Shown here one piece after another: positions 34,775 to 47,967 of a stretch of 64,000 nt of DNA. Every line of letters begins with the position of its first letter. Within the stretch, counting starts at the first letter, position 1. This stretch comes from Dioscorea cayenensis subsp. rotundata (Eukaryota > Streptophyta > Magnoliopsida > Dioscoreales > Dioscoreaceae): assembly GCF_009730915.1 (NCBI RefSeq), contig NC_052489.1, positions 24,669,916 to 24,733,915 of the forward strand. Reading direction: 5' to 3'. Made by a program: the position numbers and the translations under genes. The notes below the pieces were generated by a model. That model was not told the DNA's origin and searched no databases. It worked only from the letters and a program-made list of their open reading frames with translations.

Positions 34775-35922
34775 TTAATAGGATGCATGGTGGATCCCAA
34801 AAAGTGAATATATCTCTCGCTCTCCATGCATTAATGTATTTTTCGTGTCTAAGAGTCTAGGCTCACTTGGGTCTCTTTCTCATTTTGGCCTGTTTTTTTG
34901 AGTGTCTTCATTTAACATAATTAAAACATTTATTCATATTTTATTTTATTTTATTTTCAACAATAGGGCGACAAACGCTTTTTCCTAAAACCTATAGTTC
35001 TATTCTCAGAAATTTTAAATAGTACCGTGAGTAATACCCGTGCCCTAAAAATAATGGGTGAACAATATTATTATAGTATTATAAGTATATGATTTCGATT
35101 ATGCCTGCCCATTCATTGTCATGTGATAATTCATAGTACTACGTATTCATATTTATTTTTATTTAAATATTTTAAAAAAACCATTCGTCATAAAATATTA
35201 TTTTAAATATCGTAATGACTATAACATTACATTTAAAACTATATTTCTGTTTAAAATTATTTTATAGTTTTTTTTTATAAAGATGAAAAACCTCAAATTT
35301 ATTTATAGTAATTTATACCCTTTAATCATTCCATATCTTTGAATAATTAGGGAAATTTCATAAATTTTCAAGGGGTAATAAGTAAACCATCCCTTTATTC
35401 ATTTCGTATACCCTCGAGCTCGGTATTGTTGCCTGCCTCTACGCTTCGATCAGAGAAACCGAGAGAGCGCGCGACGAGGATCTTCGTTGCCAGCGAGGTG
35501 AGGCGATTTACGATCTCTGGTATTTCTTCGATTTTCTCGATTTAATTTTGTTTTCTAGATCGAAATTCCCTATGGGAAACTATTCTTCCTCGAATTAGAT
35601 CAGTGTTAGTTAGAAATTTCACCGTGTTTGCTGGAATTTTCTGAAGGCGCTATAAGAATCAACAATTGGGTTCCATTGTTTCTTAAAAATCACAAAAGTT
35701 GGGTTTTTTTTCAACTTCGATTAAGATTATTTGTGCCTTTAATGCATATCAGTGTTCGAAGAAGAATAGGAGTGATAATTTTTTTGGTGTAGTGAGTAAA
35801 TAGTGCATCTCTGTAGGTTAAACTCTTTATTTTCATCTGTTTGTAGTTATTTTATGTTCATATTCTAATTTCCAGAGGAAGTGAAGAATGTTAAACTTTA
35901 CCTTCCAATTTTTCTTGTAGAA
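34775..35922 (+). promoter_or_regulatory. Upstream region and leader of the coiled-coil gene
   Basis: AT-rich up to about 35400, then a G+C-rich patch (35410-35500) that looks like the transcription start and a first non-coding exon, with a possible GT donor near 35497. The coding exon begins after an acceptor at 35920, three bases before the ATG. No clear TATA box can be assigned. Confidence 0.4.
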
Positions 35923-38900
35923 ATGGATGAAGGAAATAATGATATTGTCTCGTTGACACGCCAGATAGAACAACTTCAGCGTGGTATGCCCCTTAATTTT
36001 TTTGCTCACTATACTAAATTTCAACACCACAAACATTTACAAGCTCATGTATGTCAAACAAGTGATAACTTGCCTTAAACATTATAGGATTGGTTTTGAC
36101 ATGAGCCTCAAGTGTTTATCCCAGACTCTACATCACATTTGTAGTTAAAAACTGATTAAAGTATTCTGTATCCCTTTTCGTCATTAACTGCATTTGTCAG
36201 CAGAGCGGGACGAACTAAGGAAAGACATTGAGCAGTTATGTATGCAGCAAGCTGGTCCTGGCTATCTCGCTGTTGCCACTAGAATGCACTTCCAAAGGTG
36301 TGAAGTTGTGTAAAAAAATTTCAATCTTTAGTTGATTTTGTGATGGAAATATTTCCTTTGCTCAAACTAAACCTCTATCAGGACAGCTGGTTTGGAGCAG
36401 GAGATTGAGAGTTTGCAAAAGAAGTTGGCTGCAGGTACAAGAGATAAGCAGAACCTTCAAGAGGAGCTTTCTGAAGCTTATAGGATTAAGGTTTGCCTGC
36501 ATCTTAAGCTTATTGTTTTCTTCTGTTGAAATAATTTTCAGATTATGTCTTCCTATTGATTTTGCAGAGCCAGCTGGCCGATTTGCATGGTGCAGAGGTT
36601 ATAAAGGTATAAAATACCTTAGGAGTTATAAGTCTCTTTTGGCTAATTAGTTGAATTTTGAAGAGCACTTGTACACATTGGTGTACTGTGTTTTCCAGGT
36701 TATTAGATGATCTTCTATGCAATTAATTAATACAGTTGGCTGAATTTTCTTACAAAATCAAGTTGATTCTACTCCCTTTGTTTCCATATTACCTATCACA
36801 TTTGAGCTTCACACAAATATTAAGACGATCATTAAATTTTTATCTTAAATTAAAAAAAAAATTATGATAAGACACTTTTACCTTTGTTAGAGTTATTTAC
36901 TTCTATTAATGCACACATCTCTCTTTAAACGAGAAGAGCAAAATTGGAAAAAAAGATAATTATTGCTTATAGAACACTTAAAGATGACAAATAATTTGAA
37001 TTTCTTTTTCCCCAAATGCAACTATTAATATGAAACGGAGGGAGTAGTTTACTTTTCTTGCATATATGGAATAGTTATAAACTTTTGGAAATATTACCAT
37101 GATATATTTGGTGGATGATGACTTAGAATCATGGGCTATGCTGCATATAGATGGACCAGCTATAATTAATAGTAAAACTGTGCTTTTCCTGCATAACTGT
37201 CTGAATTTTAATTTTCTATTGGTGTTGCAGAATAAAGAAGCTGAGAAGCAGCTGAAATTCTTTCAAAGTAGTGTTGCTGCTGCATTTGCTGAGAGGGATC
37301 AGGCATTGATGGAGGTTTGAATATCACTAGTTCAAAGGAAACAAAATGAATGTAATTATATTAACATTCCAACTACCACCCTGATATTCTTGTTTGTTTG
37401 TTTGTTTGTTTCCTTCTTGCAGTCTGAGAAGGCAAAGGAACATGAGGAAGCAATGTTGCAAAAGCTAACCCATCTGGAAAATAGGTAATTAATTACTAGA
37501 ATTAGAGTTCACAAAAACAAATTGCAACTTTTCTTCTGAAAACTTCCACAAAACCAAGGATGGCAGAAGCTTATTACATCTCCGTTTCTAGATTTGAGTA
37601 GCAAACATGCCTGGGTTAGTATAATTTCAAAGTTACATAATGCAGTGCTATTGTGATGAAACCATACCGCAGATTGTGAAACTTGTATTTTTCTTGTGAA
37701 CATGGCCTATTATACATATTATTATACCATACAAATATAATATCCTGCTGAATATAAGTTTAGGTTGACTCATCTTGTATGACAAAAATGCCTTTTTTGA
37801 GTTTCAATAGATCTAGGCAACTTAGGTGTGACATGAAGTTCTTTCACCCTGACAGAGTAGAGGAATTGCATTCAGCATGCCTTGATGAGCAGACACTTAA
37901 TTCCACCTTACAGTTGGAGCTAATGCAAATAAAAGAGCATAATGAGTACTTTGAGAAGGTAAACACAGCACTTTGGATCTGTATTGTTCTTGCATCTACC
38001 TTGACGTTCTAAAATAATACTCTTATTTTTCTTTGTGCATTTGCAAGTTTTTAATAGTTGTTGTTTGTTTTTCCAGAAGTTGGTAAAAATAACATATTAT
38101 AGATGCTCGGCATATTTATCTTATTTTATATTGTTCCTTCTTTTTTACCCTTGGTGAGCTTACATCAGATTTCAAGCCATGCAGCTGTTATACAAGTTTG
38201 TAGCAAAAATGATCCTGGTCACCATTCATCTGCAAACCATTGTTCATTTCGACATGAGACTTTTTTTAGTGTTTTGACTTGCTCATAGCTACTGTTTCTA
38301 TGCAATTCTAGTTGAATACTCCCAGCAGCCAGTTAACTGCCTTCACTGAACACCCTAGCTTTTGAAGTGCTGGAGTTTATTCGTAATGTTTCTTCTTGTT
38401 ACTATATTGCCACTTCCTGATAATGAGTATAGGGGTGTTAGTTTTTTCTGGAAGCATGACCTATGAATGTTTGACTTTGTGATGTTGTAGGTTGATGCTT
38501 CTAGAGAACTTCACAGTTGTAAAACCTACTTTGAACAATTTATCCTAAATTTGTTTTGACAATTGTTCTTCTTTCACTTGAATAATGATCAGATAGAAAT
38601 TATTTGTCTTTCTTAATAAAATAATTTCCATTCCTATCACCTTAATCAGCTTTTATGCTCTGGGATGCATTATGAATTTTGTTTGCTTCACTTCCTGGTT
38701 TCCTTTTATGTTTGCAGGGTTAATTTTGTTTTCTTCATTTCAGGTTGTGGATAAGTTCTTTGAGATCCATGAAAAAAATGCTGGGTTCAGTGCAGATAAC
38801 ACATGGAAAGAGAAATGTTTGTGCCTTTTAAATGATTCTTCAGACAAGTGGACTTTCAATGATGATAGCGAGAGCTTCTCTTTGAAGTACATTGTAAACT

Positions 38901-41900
38901 TAAAAGTCCCTATGTTGATCCTATGATACACATCTTATTTATTTATTTTGTGATCATACTTTTAGGATACCTAAGAATTTTTTCAACTATACTATCTTTT
39001 GAATTATGGAACCTTACTGTATGCTCCAATTCTTTTGATAAATCATGAAGTTGTTATTTTGTTTGTGCTTCCATTTGATAGACAAAGCCTTTTTAGACTC
39101 ACTTAGTCTCAATCAGAAAATCCTTGAGGTGCGCTTCCTTTTCTTTTAGCAAAATAAAAATTTATGTGCCCTTCGTACCAGCTTTTCTTCCAGAAGAGAG
39201 AGATCCAGTTTTATATCAGTTTTGACCTAGTTGTTTAGTGAGTTTGTCACTGAGGTTTAAATGATAACCTCAGATACACTGATATATATGTTCATTTATT
39301 AATTTGTTTTTCTTATTTTCTTGAATTCTTCTGTGTGCAGTGTTTTCTGATATTTGACAACTTAGTATGAATGATATATTCCTACATGTAGGCCTCCTTA
39401 GAAGAAGAATTAGGGAAGCTTCGTAACTCAGTAGATAAGCTTCAGAGCAACATTCGAATGGTATGAAAAGTGAAGGCAAAAAATTACATGTTTATCTTTA
39501 GTTTGCATGATTTTGCTAATCCTAAATATTCAATCTTGGATGTTTAGGGGCTTGATATTGAACGCCATCTCAAAATAAAAGTGCAGTCACTTGAGAGAGC
39601 ACAAGTAGGAGTCTGTTTCTCTGAGAATGTCACATGCCTGATCTATTTTACATTGTGTCATGCTCATTTATTGATTTCCAATGCAGATCGCTCTAGATGA
39701 CATGATCCAGAATGGGCTATCAAGCTTGCGTGATTTTCAAAAACAACAGAGAATGGAAATAACAAAAATATTGGAAGGCGAAACATTACAATTGAAGACA
39801 ATTCTTCTTGACATTCAGAATAAGTTTAGCCAAATTCATATGGAAAGAGAGTTAAAACTTGAAGCTCTTCAAAGTGAAAAAGTGTCTGAAGATACTGAAT
39901 GCAGGGATGTACATATTACAAATGATCTTGATTCTGGTGTTTTAGCCGAGGTATATCTATTTTATGTCTGAAGCTTATCTGCCTGATCTACAGTAGGTTC
40001 CTCATTACAACCTTTCCCTTCTTTTTTTGGTGTATCTAATTGTCACTTTTCACATTCTTTTCAATTTAGCTTGTGTGCTTGTGGATGCATTCATGGAAAT
40101 AAGGGTTTTCACAGTTTTTATATAACATTTGTCCAAATTAATTTTATCAGGTGATTGATCTATGTTGAAGTCATGTAAATGTAATCCTGTGCCATAAAAC
40201 CTGTTGCAAGTTAACCATGGTAATTGTGGTACAAGAAATGTGGATATTTCATTTTATGACATCATATGATTAGGTTCTATATGTTGCTATGTTCTTTCTT
40301 TTCCCATTTCTGGTGATCAGATTTGCTGATTAAGAAAGGGAACTATATTGCGCATCATGATGTTTAGGCCCCCTTGCATTTGCTTGAAATTTTTAGCATA
40401 TTATTTCTTCAACTCAAATTGGCAAATTGTGCTCACATGTTTGACTCCCACTTGGCCGAAATATCTCTTATTATTGACATCATGACAATAGATGAAATTT
40501 ACATGATTGAATAAGAATGATTTCACTCTACTAGTCTTTGAAAAGTTTACTGTTATCTTCTTCATAAATTCCTTTTTCTTATTTTAAAAATTGTAGACTC
40601 TTATGGTTATTTTGTCTTGTTCTGCCCATTACCTTAGATTCTCATTTTCCACTTTTGGCAGAAAAATGACCCTCCTGTGGCGAGCAGCACCAACAAAATA
40701 CCTGATGCATCAGATGCCCTCTCACAAGCATTGCAAGAGAAGGTTTTGTTTCAGCTTTTGCATTTTATTTGGTGTTTTCAACAAATGCAGATGAATGACT
40801 AATTGCTGGTTGCCATAGACCATTCTAGTTTATTTTTTTAATCTATGATTAATTGTCTATTCACATTTCTAATTTTTCTTGAATTTGCTAATCATTTTGC
40901 CAGTTTGCATGCATGGTTCGTTGGTTGAATGTCTTTGATCATTCTAGATTATTGTTTACTGTGTGTCATGTTTAGGTTGCTGCACTATTGCTTTTGTCAC
41001 AACAAGAAGAAAGACATTTATTTGAGGGGGATGTTAATAAAGCTCTTCTTAAAAAGGTGGAGGAACTTCAAAGAAATTTATCTCAGGTAAGTTCTGAAAC
41101 AAAATGTTTGCTATGCGTTTTTCTTTCGTGAGTGATCATGTCTCTGTTTTCATGGAGTTTGGGCCTAAGACCGTCTCAGGTAAAGTTTGAGAACAAAATG
41201 CTTGCTTTGCGTTTTCATTTAAAGTGATCATCACTCTGTTGTCATGGAGTTTGAGGCTAGGGCTATATTCTGACAGCATAAACATGCTAGAGATGTTGGT
41301 TTTACCCTGAACATTTGTAGTACCGGACACTATATTGATTTTGATCTCCGTCGAGTGTCTAATTTTACATGTGGTTATGTAGAAGTACTGAAAAAGAAAT
41401 GCAATAGGAGAAATAATTTTAAATGGATTGTTCTGCTTATTCTATTCTATACTCACAGGGAATGTTTGGTCGGGATATGAGAGTATGTGGTTAAAGGAAT
41501 CTTTTTCAAACACTGGGTTGGATTTTCAAACACTGGGTTGGAGGGCAGAGTTCTACTTGAGCTAACCAAAGTTTGACTTAATTAATACTAACAAAAATTT
41601 AATATTTTACAACTAAAAATGTTTTTTCTAAATACAAATATTTTTAATAATATTAATAATTTTTAAAATTTAATTATTAAATAAATTTGTTTAATTAAAT
41701 TTTTATAAAATAGTTGAATAGTACTTATCCAACCTTGTTTGGTTGGGGGAATAGTTATCCCCAAACCAAACAAGGTGTGAAAGTGCTCCATAGTACTTTG
41801 TGTGAATTCTTGATATTTTTCTGCTTGCGTGTTCTAGTGTTGCTTATTTGATTTGCAATTCTTGAAGTTCATTTTAATTGGAGGTGGAATGCATCTATAA

Positions 41901-43975
41901 AATAATCTAGTTTCTGTTACTGATAGCCCTAGCTAATTTATCGCAATTTTTGATCTACTAATTCTTCGTAGTTCATCATTTGGCTTAGGTGACAAATGAA
42001 AAGGTGAATGCTCTTATGGAGTTGGCGCAATTGAAAAGAGAGTATCAACTATTGCAAGAGTATGTTTCTTGTTGTGTTACTGAAAATGAAGAAATATGTG
42101 CTTACCTTTTTGTGATGCAGTTTATCTTAGGTCACACCACTCATCATTTATTGAATGTTAATATATTATAAATGCAGTATCAATGCTTAGATATTATTGA
42201 AGCTTTGAACTGAGCAAAGTCATCTCTATAATGCACATCTTGTTAATTGATCAAATAAGTTTATTCATTTGAAGAAGGAAATTAACTTCATAATGTAATG
42301 ACTAGAAAAAGTATAGTCAATTGACAATTTTAGTTTGTTATTCTTTAAGCTTTTTGTTGCTGCTGCCACCTTCTGCTCTATGCTTAACTTGATTTTTAAT
42401 TCATATGAATCGTCTAACCTATGGCTGTCAAGTATACTAAAGCTTCAATAATAATAAAATGCCATCATAAGTCACATGGGCCATGTAGATATTATTTTGT
42501 GGGATTTAAGTCTAGTTAAAATGGAAAAGCTCAATCTTCTTGCAGTGGCATGCATTGGGCCTGCAGAAATATTTGTAAAATGTCTAAAATCTTCTTTTGG
42601 TATCTCATATAATCCTCATGGCTTTGGTTTCGAGTTCTTTTCCCTTGAGCTCTTTCTTTCCTTTAGTTAAAACAAATTCTGTAGTTAGCTTTGAATTAAT
42701 CTTCTTGTTGTCCATGATTACACATTATAATCTTTTAAGGATCATATATTACATCTTTTCTTCAGTCACATTGTTTCCAAGTAAATGTTCTTGCAATAAG
42801 TGGTCTCTCTATTGTGTAATGATTGATGGATAATGCTTCTTTTGAGCTTTTGGCATAACAGATCTTTTGTTATCTTACTAAATTAATCTTTATTTTACAC
42901 TCTGCTTCAGAAATAGCATCATTTCTGAGAAAGGAACTGTGGCCCATGAACAAGGGACACTAAAAAATCTGTTGAAGAGAACTTACTTAAAGCACTGGGT
43001 TGGAAAAGGTTCAAGTGAACATGAAAATGAGTTTCACCAAGGAACTACGGAAAGCAGCTCTGTCAACAGAAAGATCTCCATGGATCTTGCAAGGTTCATT
43101 CAGATTCTCTTCTTATTTTACGTACAATTGTCTGACCTCATTGTCACCCTCATGTTCGTAATGTTGCATAAGATGTCGGCATGAAAACAAACTCCTCTTC
43201 CTTCCTATTTTTCTCTGGCATTAGCTCTCAAATTTTACCTTTATATCTAATTATCACTATGAAATTCCTAACCTCAAGTCAATTGAATCAGGCTTAAAAT
43301 CGAAAATGCCGCCCTTCAGGAGAGCTTGGCAAATATGGAGCGTCTTACTTCTTCAATTCGCAAGCTTCATGTTTCGCTCCTCAAGGTCGGCTCTTCACCA
43401 TCAGTTTAGCTTGAAACTTATGAATTTAGCAAACATGACAAAGTATCTTGCAATTCTCTTAGTTATTCAGCAGAAAATGATGTCGTCTTACAATATTCAG
43501 ACCACAATTAAAAATAGCTATTCAAATTCTCGTTATTATGAAGACAAACAATTCTGTTCATGTGGTTCTCTCAATAAATGGTTCAGAATTTACATCAGTT
43601 TCCACTATTCGGCGACCTCTAGTAATCTGAAAGCATGGTTGATCGAATTTCTTTTCTACATTGCAGGCAAAAGATGACGTGAAGTCAGGCAGCCCTGTAG
43701 AAAATATCATCAAAACACTGGAAAGTGTACTTGTAGAGGCGAACAATATGAAGACGGCTATTGGCAGTTCTCTTCCGGTCAGCTGGTCTGCCGATGTTGA
43801 TGCTTCCATTATCTACGCAAACCTTTATGAGCCAACTGGCTCACCGGAGACACCTAAGAATAACAAAGCTGACCCTGTTTCCGTGGCTGGATTCGAAATG
43901 GTCGAGCTCTTGATACTTGCTGTTCTGTTGCAAAAGGAGACCTTAATGGGTATATCTGAAAATCCACATATCTGA
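35923..43975 (+). CDS. Uncharacterised plant long coiled-coil protein
   Basis: Seventeen coding exons: 35923-35983, 36204-36297, 36382-36490, 36568-36606, 37231-37314, 37423-37484, 37856-37958, 38744-38893, 39392-39460, 39548-39604, 39687-39950, 40662-40742, 40976-41086, 41989-42059, 42911-43093, 43292-43385 and 43667-43975. Phases are continuous and give 646 residues. The start MDEGNNDIVSLTRQIEQLQR and the block ERDELRKDIEQLCMQQAGP plus YLAVATRMHFQRTAGLEQEI are the conserved N-terminus of a plant family of unknown function. Most of the chain is heptad-like, rich in Glu, Lys, Leu and Gln, and predicted to form coiled coil (SLEEELGKLRNSVDKLQ and similar), suggesting a structural or tethering role. 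No catalytic domain or membrane segment is visible. The last exon runs on to a TGA at 43973-43975; a GT after ATGG at 43948 offers an alternative spliced C-terminus (acceptor at 44113). Confidence 0.8.
36772..37044. mobile_element. Stowaway-like MITE inside intron 4 of the coiled-coil gene
   Basis: Starts CTCCCTTTGTTTCCATATTA and ends TATGAAACGGAGGGAG, giving a terminal inverted repeat CTCCCT(T/C)(T/C)GTTTC. TA flanks both ends (36770-36771 and 37045-37046). It is 273 bp, sense-neutral, and wholly within the intron at 36607-37230. It is a separate copy from the one at 650-930. Confidence 0.82.
41081..41268 (+). repeat. Tandem duplication carrying the exon 13 splice donor
   Basis: The end of exon 13 and the start of the intron (TCTCAG|GTAAGT at 41081) recur 93 bases later (TCTCAG|GTAAAG at 41174). 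About 90 bp of similar sequence follows each, including AACAAAATG.TTGCT, GTGATCAT and TCATGGAGTTTG. The copies have diverged moderately. Use of the second donor would add 93 bases in phase but meets an in-frame TGA. Confidence 0.75.
41733..41775. repeat. Near-perfect 43-bp palindrome in intron 13
   Basis: CCTTGTTTGGTT at the left and AACCAAACAAGG at the right enclose GGGG...CCCC, giving an almost uninterrupted hairpin. The upstream sequence at 41461 (GAATGTTTGGTCGGGATA) may be the other end of a MITE of which this is the terminal part. A 20-bp tandem repeat (TTTTCAAACACTGGGTTGGA) lies at 41502-41542. Confidence 0.7.
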
Positions 43976-44834
43976 TAATGTGATAAAAATATCTTGATGA
44001 AATTGTAATTATTTGGAGTGTGAAGCTGAATACTTGATTTTCATGTAGCTATGAATATGAATATGGCTCTTCAATTAACATGTGATATTTTCGTATCTTG
44101 GGTCCATTCCCAGCTGTGCTGCATGTGCAAGCAATGAAACTTATTGGAAGGTATGCCTGCTTGTTTTGTACTGTAGGGATTCCCTTTCATTAGTGTTTTT
44201 GCATTCATATATATATATATATATATATATTAATTTTTTGCTCAAGAAGAAGGAAGTAGGTGGATAAATCATATTTATTAAAAAAAAAGAAGAAAAATAA
44301 AGTATAAAACTAAAGAGAAACTTAACTGAATGAAAGTGCAAAATACAAGAGAAATAAAAAACTAATAAGCAATGATGAGTCCACTAGAGGTGAAGAAAAT
44401 ACTGGATGACTCTGGAGAAGACATTAACTTAAAAATAAATAATGTCTATAACATTGGACACCTCTTTCGTCGCAAAACTTTAGATTTTTTTTTTCCGTTA
44501 AAAAGGAATTGTATTTTTATTTGACCTTTCAAATTTATCCAAAGACCATGCAAGGGGTAAAGGTGCAATTTTCTTTTTTCTTTTTTTCTTGAAAGTCCAC
44601 AAGATTATCAAATATTCTTGAAAAATCAAATTAATTAAATGAATCATATTCAAAATGGTGAATATGAATGGAAAAGAAAATCAAACTCATCATAACTTCC
44701 ATGGAAAAATAAGTTTTACATGCATATAACATAATAAAACTCAAAATATAGCTAAAAAAAAAAAGTACAACATGCTTGATAAATGAAATCACATCTTGGT
44801 AGACAAAATACATGAAAAAAATCAAAATCATTTA
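43976..44834. other. Convergent intergenic region
   Basis: 3' flanks of the coiled-coil gene (+) and LIM gene (-). It contains a TA repeat at about 44209-44230 and poly-A tracts, and no gene. Confidence 0.5.
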
Positions 44835-45834
44835 TCAAGCTTCCAGACTTGCTGCTGTTGCTGTTTCTGCAACACTAATCTTCTCATTTTCACCACCTTC
44901 AAGTTGGCTATAATTCCCTTTTTCCTTAATGAGTTGAATGTGATGGTGTTTGCAATATAACCTCCCTTCATGAGCAATGTAATTTGAAGGACTAATTACA
45001 CAACCTCCATGGCTACACTTGAAGCAACTCTTGTGATAACAAGTCCCATTTACAGTAACCTATCAATACAATGAACTCAATTTCAATTGAAGATCACATG
45101 TTAATAAAATTTTCAAATTATTATTAGTGTTTTTTGTTTTACCCTTTCAATTGGATAAACTGTCTTCTTGCATCCCACACACTTCTCTCTTGTACCGGCA
45201 AATGAGCTTGATACTTTAGCAGCTATATTCTATATATATGTATATATAAACAGAAATGAAAATCAAATTGATGTTCATGTTGAATCATATAATTCATTGA
45301 AAATCTTAAAATTACCTCGTTTTCAATATGCCTCTCAGGTTTAACAACTTTCGGTGTGCCTGAAACATTATACACATTAGTAAATTATCTTTATATATAT
45401 TTCATGATATTAAAACTAAAAGTTTCAATGTAGATTGAATGAATTATAAAATTTACCTTCAAAACTCTTGTCCAGACTACCAGTTCTCTTAAATAGCTGA
45501 TCAAAGTGAGGCCTGCAGTAAAGAACCCCTTCAAAAGAGTTGTAGTTTCCAAGCTGCAAAAAAACATCAAAATCAAACAGAGAATTATTGAATATATTCA
45601 CAGATCTATCAATCAGAAACTCAAATCACATAATATAAAAAATACATACAAAAGTAACCAACAAATAAATAAATAATTTCACAGAGATGGGAAAACCTTG
45701 AGAGTGCCTTTGCAATGGTGGCAACGAAAGCAAGCCTTATGATAAACACGGTTGTCAGCAGTGAGCTTGTCAACCAAATAAACAGTCTTAGTACATGCAG
45801 TGCATTTCTGTGTAGTGCCTGCAAATGTAGCCAT
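44835..45834 (-). CDS. Two-LIM-domain protein (plant WLIM type, actin-bundling)
   Basis: Plant LIM proteins of this kind bind and bundle actin filaments and can also enter the nucleus. Minus-strand exons: 45834-45697, 45553-45457, 45359-45316, 45229-45143 and 45059-44835, giving 196 residues, the usual length. LIM1 starts at Cys11-x2-Cys14 (KCTACTKTVYLVDKL) and continues with YHKACFRCHHCKGTL and a CRPHFDQLFK end. A short linker (TPKVVKPERHIENE) follows. LIM2 starts at about Cys110-x2-Cys113 (KCVGCKKTVYPIERVTVNG), with YHKSCFKCSHGGC and CKHHHIQLIKEKG. The C-terminal tail is short and Ala/Glu-rich. All zinc ligands appear present. The leader contains a GAT/CAT repeat just upstream of the ATG. 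Close to WLIM1/WLIM2; the exact subclass is not decided here. Confidence 0.93.
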
Positions 45835-45857
45835 TCTTTGAGAGAGATAAAGAAGAA

Positions 45858-45889
<32 letters not shown>
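45858..45889 (-). repeat. (CAT)n microsatellite in the LIM gene leader
   Basis: About ten GAT/CAT triplets lie 24-55 bases upstream of the ATG (minus strand), probably in the 5' untranslated region. Confidence 0.85.
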
Positions 45890-45890
<1 letters not shown>

Positions 45891-46030
45891 GAGAAAGATA
45901 AGAAAGGGAAAGAGAGGAGATGAATGGAGAGGAATGGCTAGCTTCTCCTATCCCTTTCTTCTCTTCAACAACTTCTCTATCTCTCTCTCTGTTTTAGATT
46001 GGTACCACCACCACCACCTTGGTTGTTGTC

Positions 46031-46038
46031 TATATATT
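46031..46038 (-). promoter_or_regulatory. Probable TATA box of the LIM gene
   Basis: On the minus strand the sequence reads TTAATATATAGAC about 200 bp before the ATG. This fits a TATA box with transcription starting near 46000. Confidence 0.45.
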
Positions 46039-46912
46039 AAATGGCAAATGGATGTGGGGTTGTTCTTTCTTTGTGTGTATAATAAACTCGTACTCTATCT
46101 TTATCAAGTGTGTAAGAAAAGAAAAGAAAAAGAAAACAAGGGAGGAATTGGGCAGGGCCAGCTAAGAATGTGGGGATTATCAGAGGACAGGAAGGCAAGA
46201 AGAGAAAAAGAGGTTGGCATGAGGTTGCTCTTTTGTGGGGTTGGTTTGTTGTAGATTTTTGCGGAGAATTCAAGCAAAACTAGCAAGATTTAGAAAACAA
46301 ATATTAGAGGAAATAATAATCCATTTAAGGTTATAACTTGAGATAATAATTTGTATATATATACAAACTGCCAATGATTTTTTGATTTATTAGTATTTAA
46401 TCTCCTGTTTAAGGGATTTATATTATTATTAAAAAAAATGGTAGATTAAGATCTTAGTTTACATAGAATGAGGGCATATATATGGGAATTGAGCTATTAA
46501 TGCAATGTTTAACTTCAGTTATCGATCTTGTTAAAAATATATATATACACATCTTTGAATACGGTTGTTTTTAGTTATTCACAAACAATATCACATTTTT
46601 TTTTGGTTAAATAACTTGGAAAAATAAACCATTATCGCAATAAAGAGTTGGTATTTATTTTCTTCTAAATTAAATTTGATGGTTCGGCATGCGTTCGGTT
46701 TTTTTTTAAAAATATATATATATATATAAATCAATTCTTTTTTCATCCAGGTGGATCAAGTGGCATACTCTGATATACTGTTGACTTTTACATCAGCCTA
46801 TTATTCATATATATTTTTATTGTATTTACATCACTGAAACAGTAATTTATATCTATTTTTATCACAATAAAAAAAATTAAAAACAAAGATCGATGATAAC
46901 AATTCTTGCTTA
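46039..46912. other. Intergenic DNA upstream of the LIM gene
   Basis: AT-rich sequence without protein-like frames, ending in the left target duplication (AATTCTTGCTTA, 46901-46912) of the truncated LINE. Confidence 0.5.
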
Positions 46913-47967
46913 GGACACATGCACCCAACGGTACGATAAGTGAGCTGGTGAGTCTTTTGGATCTAGCCCCCTTTGGGATCGATCCTGATATCCAGGCTGT
47001 TAGAACACGGCTACGTGAATCCTTTGATAATCGGGGGATAGCAAATGGTGGAATCTTGCAGGAAATAGTAAATTTACAGTGAAATCTTTTTATAATTTCC
47101 TGACAGATGGGGGGCTTCGGTGTCCTATCGCGCGATTTTTTTGGCGTAAACTCAGCCCCAAAAAGATTTCGGTGTTCAATTGGCTGGCCTGGCAAGATAA
47201 GATCCTCTCTCTTGAAAATTTAGAAAAGCGTAGATGCAATAAGCTTCCAACTACTACTTGTGTGTTGTGTCATGCCGGAATGGAATCAGTGGATCATCTA
47301 TTCATGAAGTGTCCGTTCACGAAGCAGGTGTGGAGGCACTATGTGGAGATACTGCATATCCCAGAACCTCCTGTTTCTATGCAGTTGATTTGGGGTCCCC
47401 GGAGAGCTATTGTTAGACCGACTTGTAGGGACATGGGAGACTTAGTGGTCAAAGCAATTGTGTGGAATATTTGGATTGCTAGAAATGATTGCATTTTTCA
47501 CGCTATTTGTCTGTCTGCTCATGCTCTTACAAGGAAAATTGATTTCATGCTTTTATCGTAGTTCTCTACAGCTACTGAGGGTGCTAGAGCGAAATTGGTG
47601 GAGCCCTGTGAAGCCATCCGCAGGTGTCTCGACTTTGTGGACCCTCAGGGGGAGGAGATTGGAGGGGGCTTCCCCTCTAACGAGTCTGGAGGAGATGTTC
47701 CTTCGGAGGAGACACAGATTCAGCCCACGGTGTAGTTGTCCCAAGATCTCCAAGCGCTATTTGTGTTGTGGCGGCCTGTGTGTCGTTTGTTTTATTTTGT
47801 GCTTGTTCCATGGGTTTCTTGTTCTTTTGTCACCACAGCTTGTGGTAGCTTTGTAGTCCTGTTTTTGCTCCGGATTTCTGTGTGGAGCTTTGTGGGTGTT
47901 TGTGCTGGTTTTTTTTTTTTTAATTAAAGTGGTTTATCCACCTTTTCAAAAAAAAAAATAAATAAAT
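46913..47967 (+). mobile_element. 5'-truncated LINE, same family as the 52.7-62.2 kb element
   Basis: This copy retains only the last part of ORF2: FTVKSFYNFL, CPIARFFWRK, KKISVFNWLAW, CVLCHAGMESVDHLF and GDLVVKAIVWNIWIARNDCIF, closely matching the end of the long LINE. A TAG at 47559-47561 replaces a Trp codon (TGG in the long copy), after which the homologous frame continues. The 3' untranslated end GGTTTATCCACCTTTTC plus poly-A is shared with the long copy. AATTCTTGCTTA flanks both sides (46901-46912 and 47968-47979), a 12-bp target duplication. A non-functional relic. Confidence 0.9.

Noticed and set aside
39082-39128. Exon-like segment in the coiled-coil gene between exons 8 and 9
   Set aside because: It has AG before and GT after, but its 47-base length breaks the phase, and the family reads YI-ASLEEEL directly across exons 8-9.
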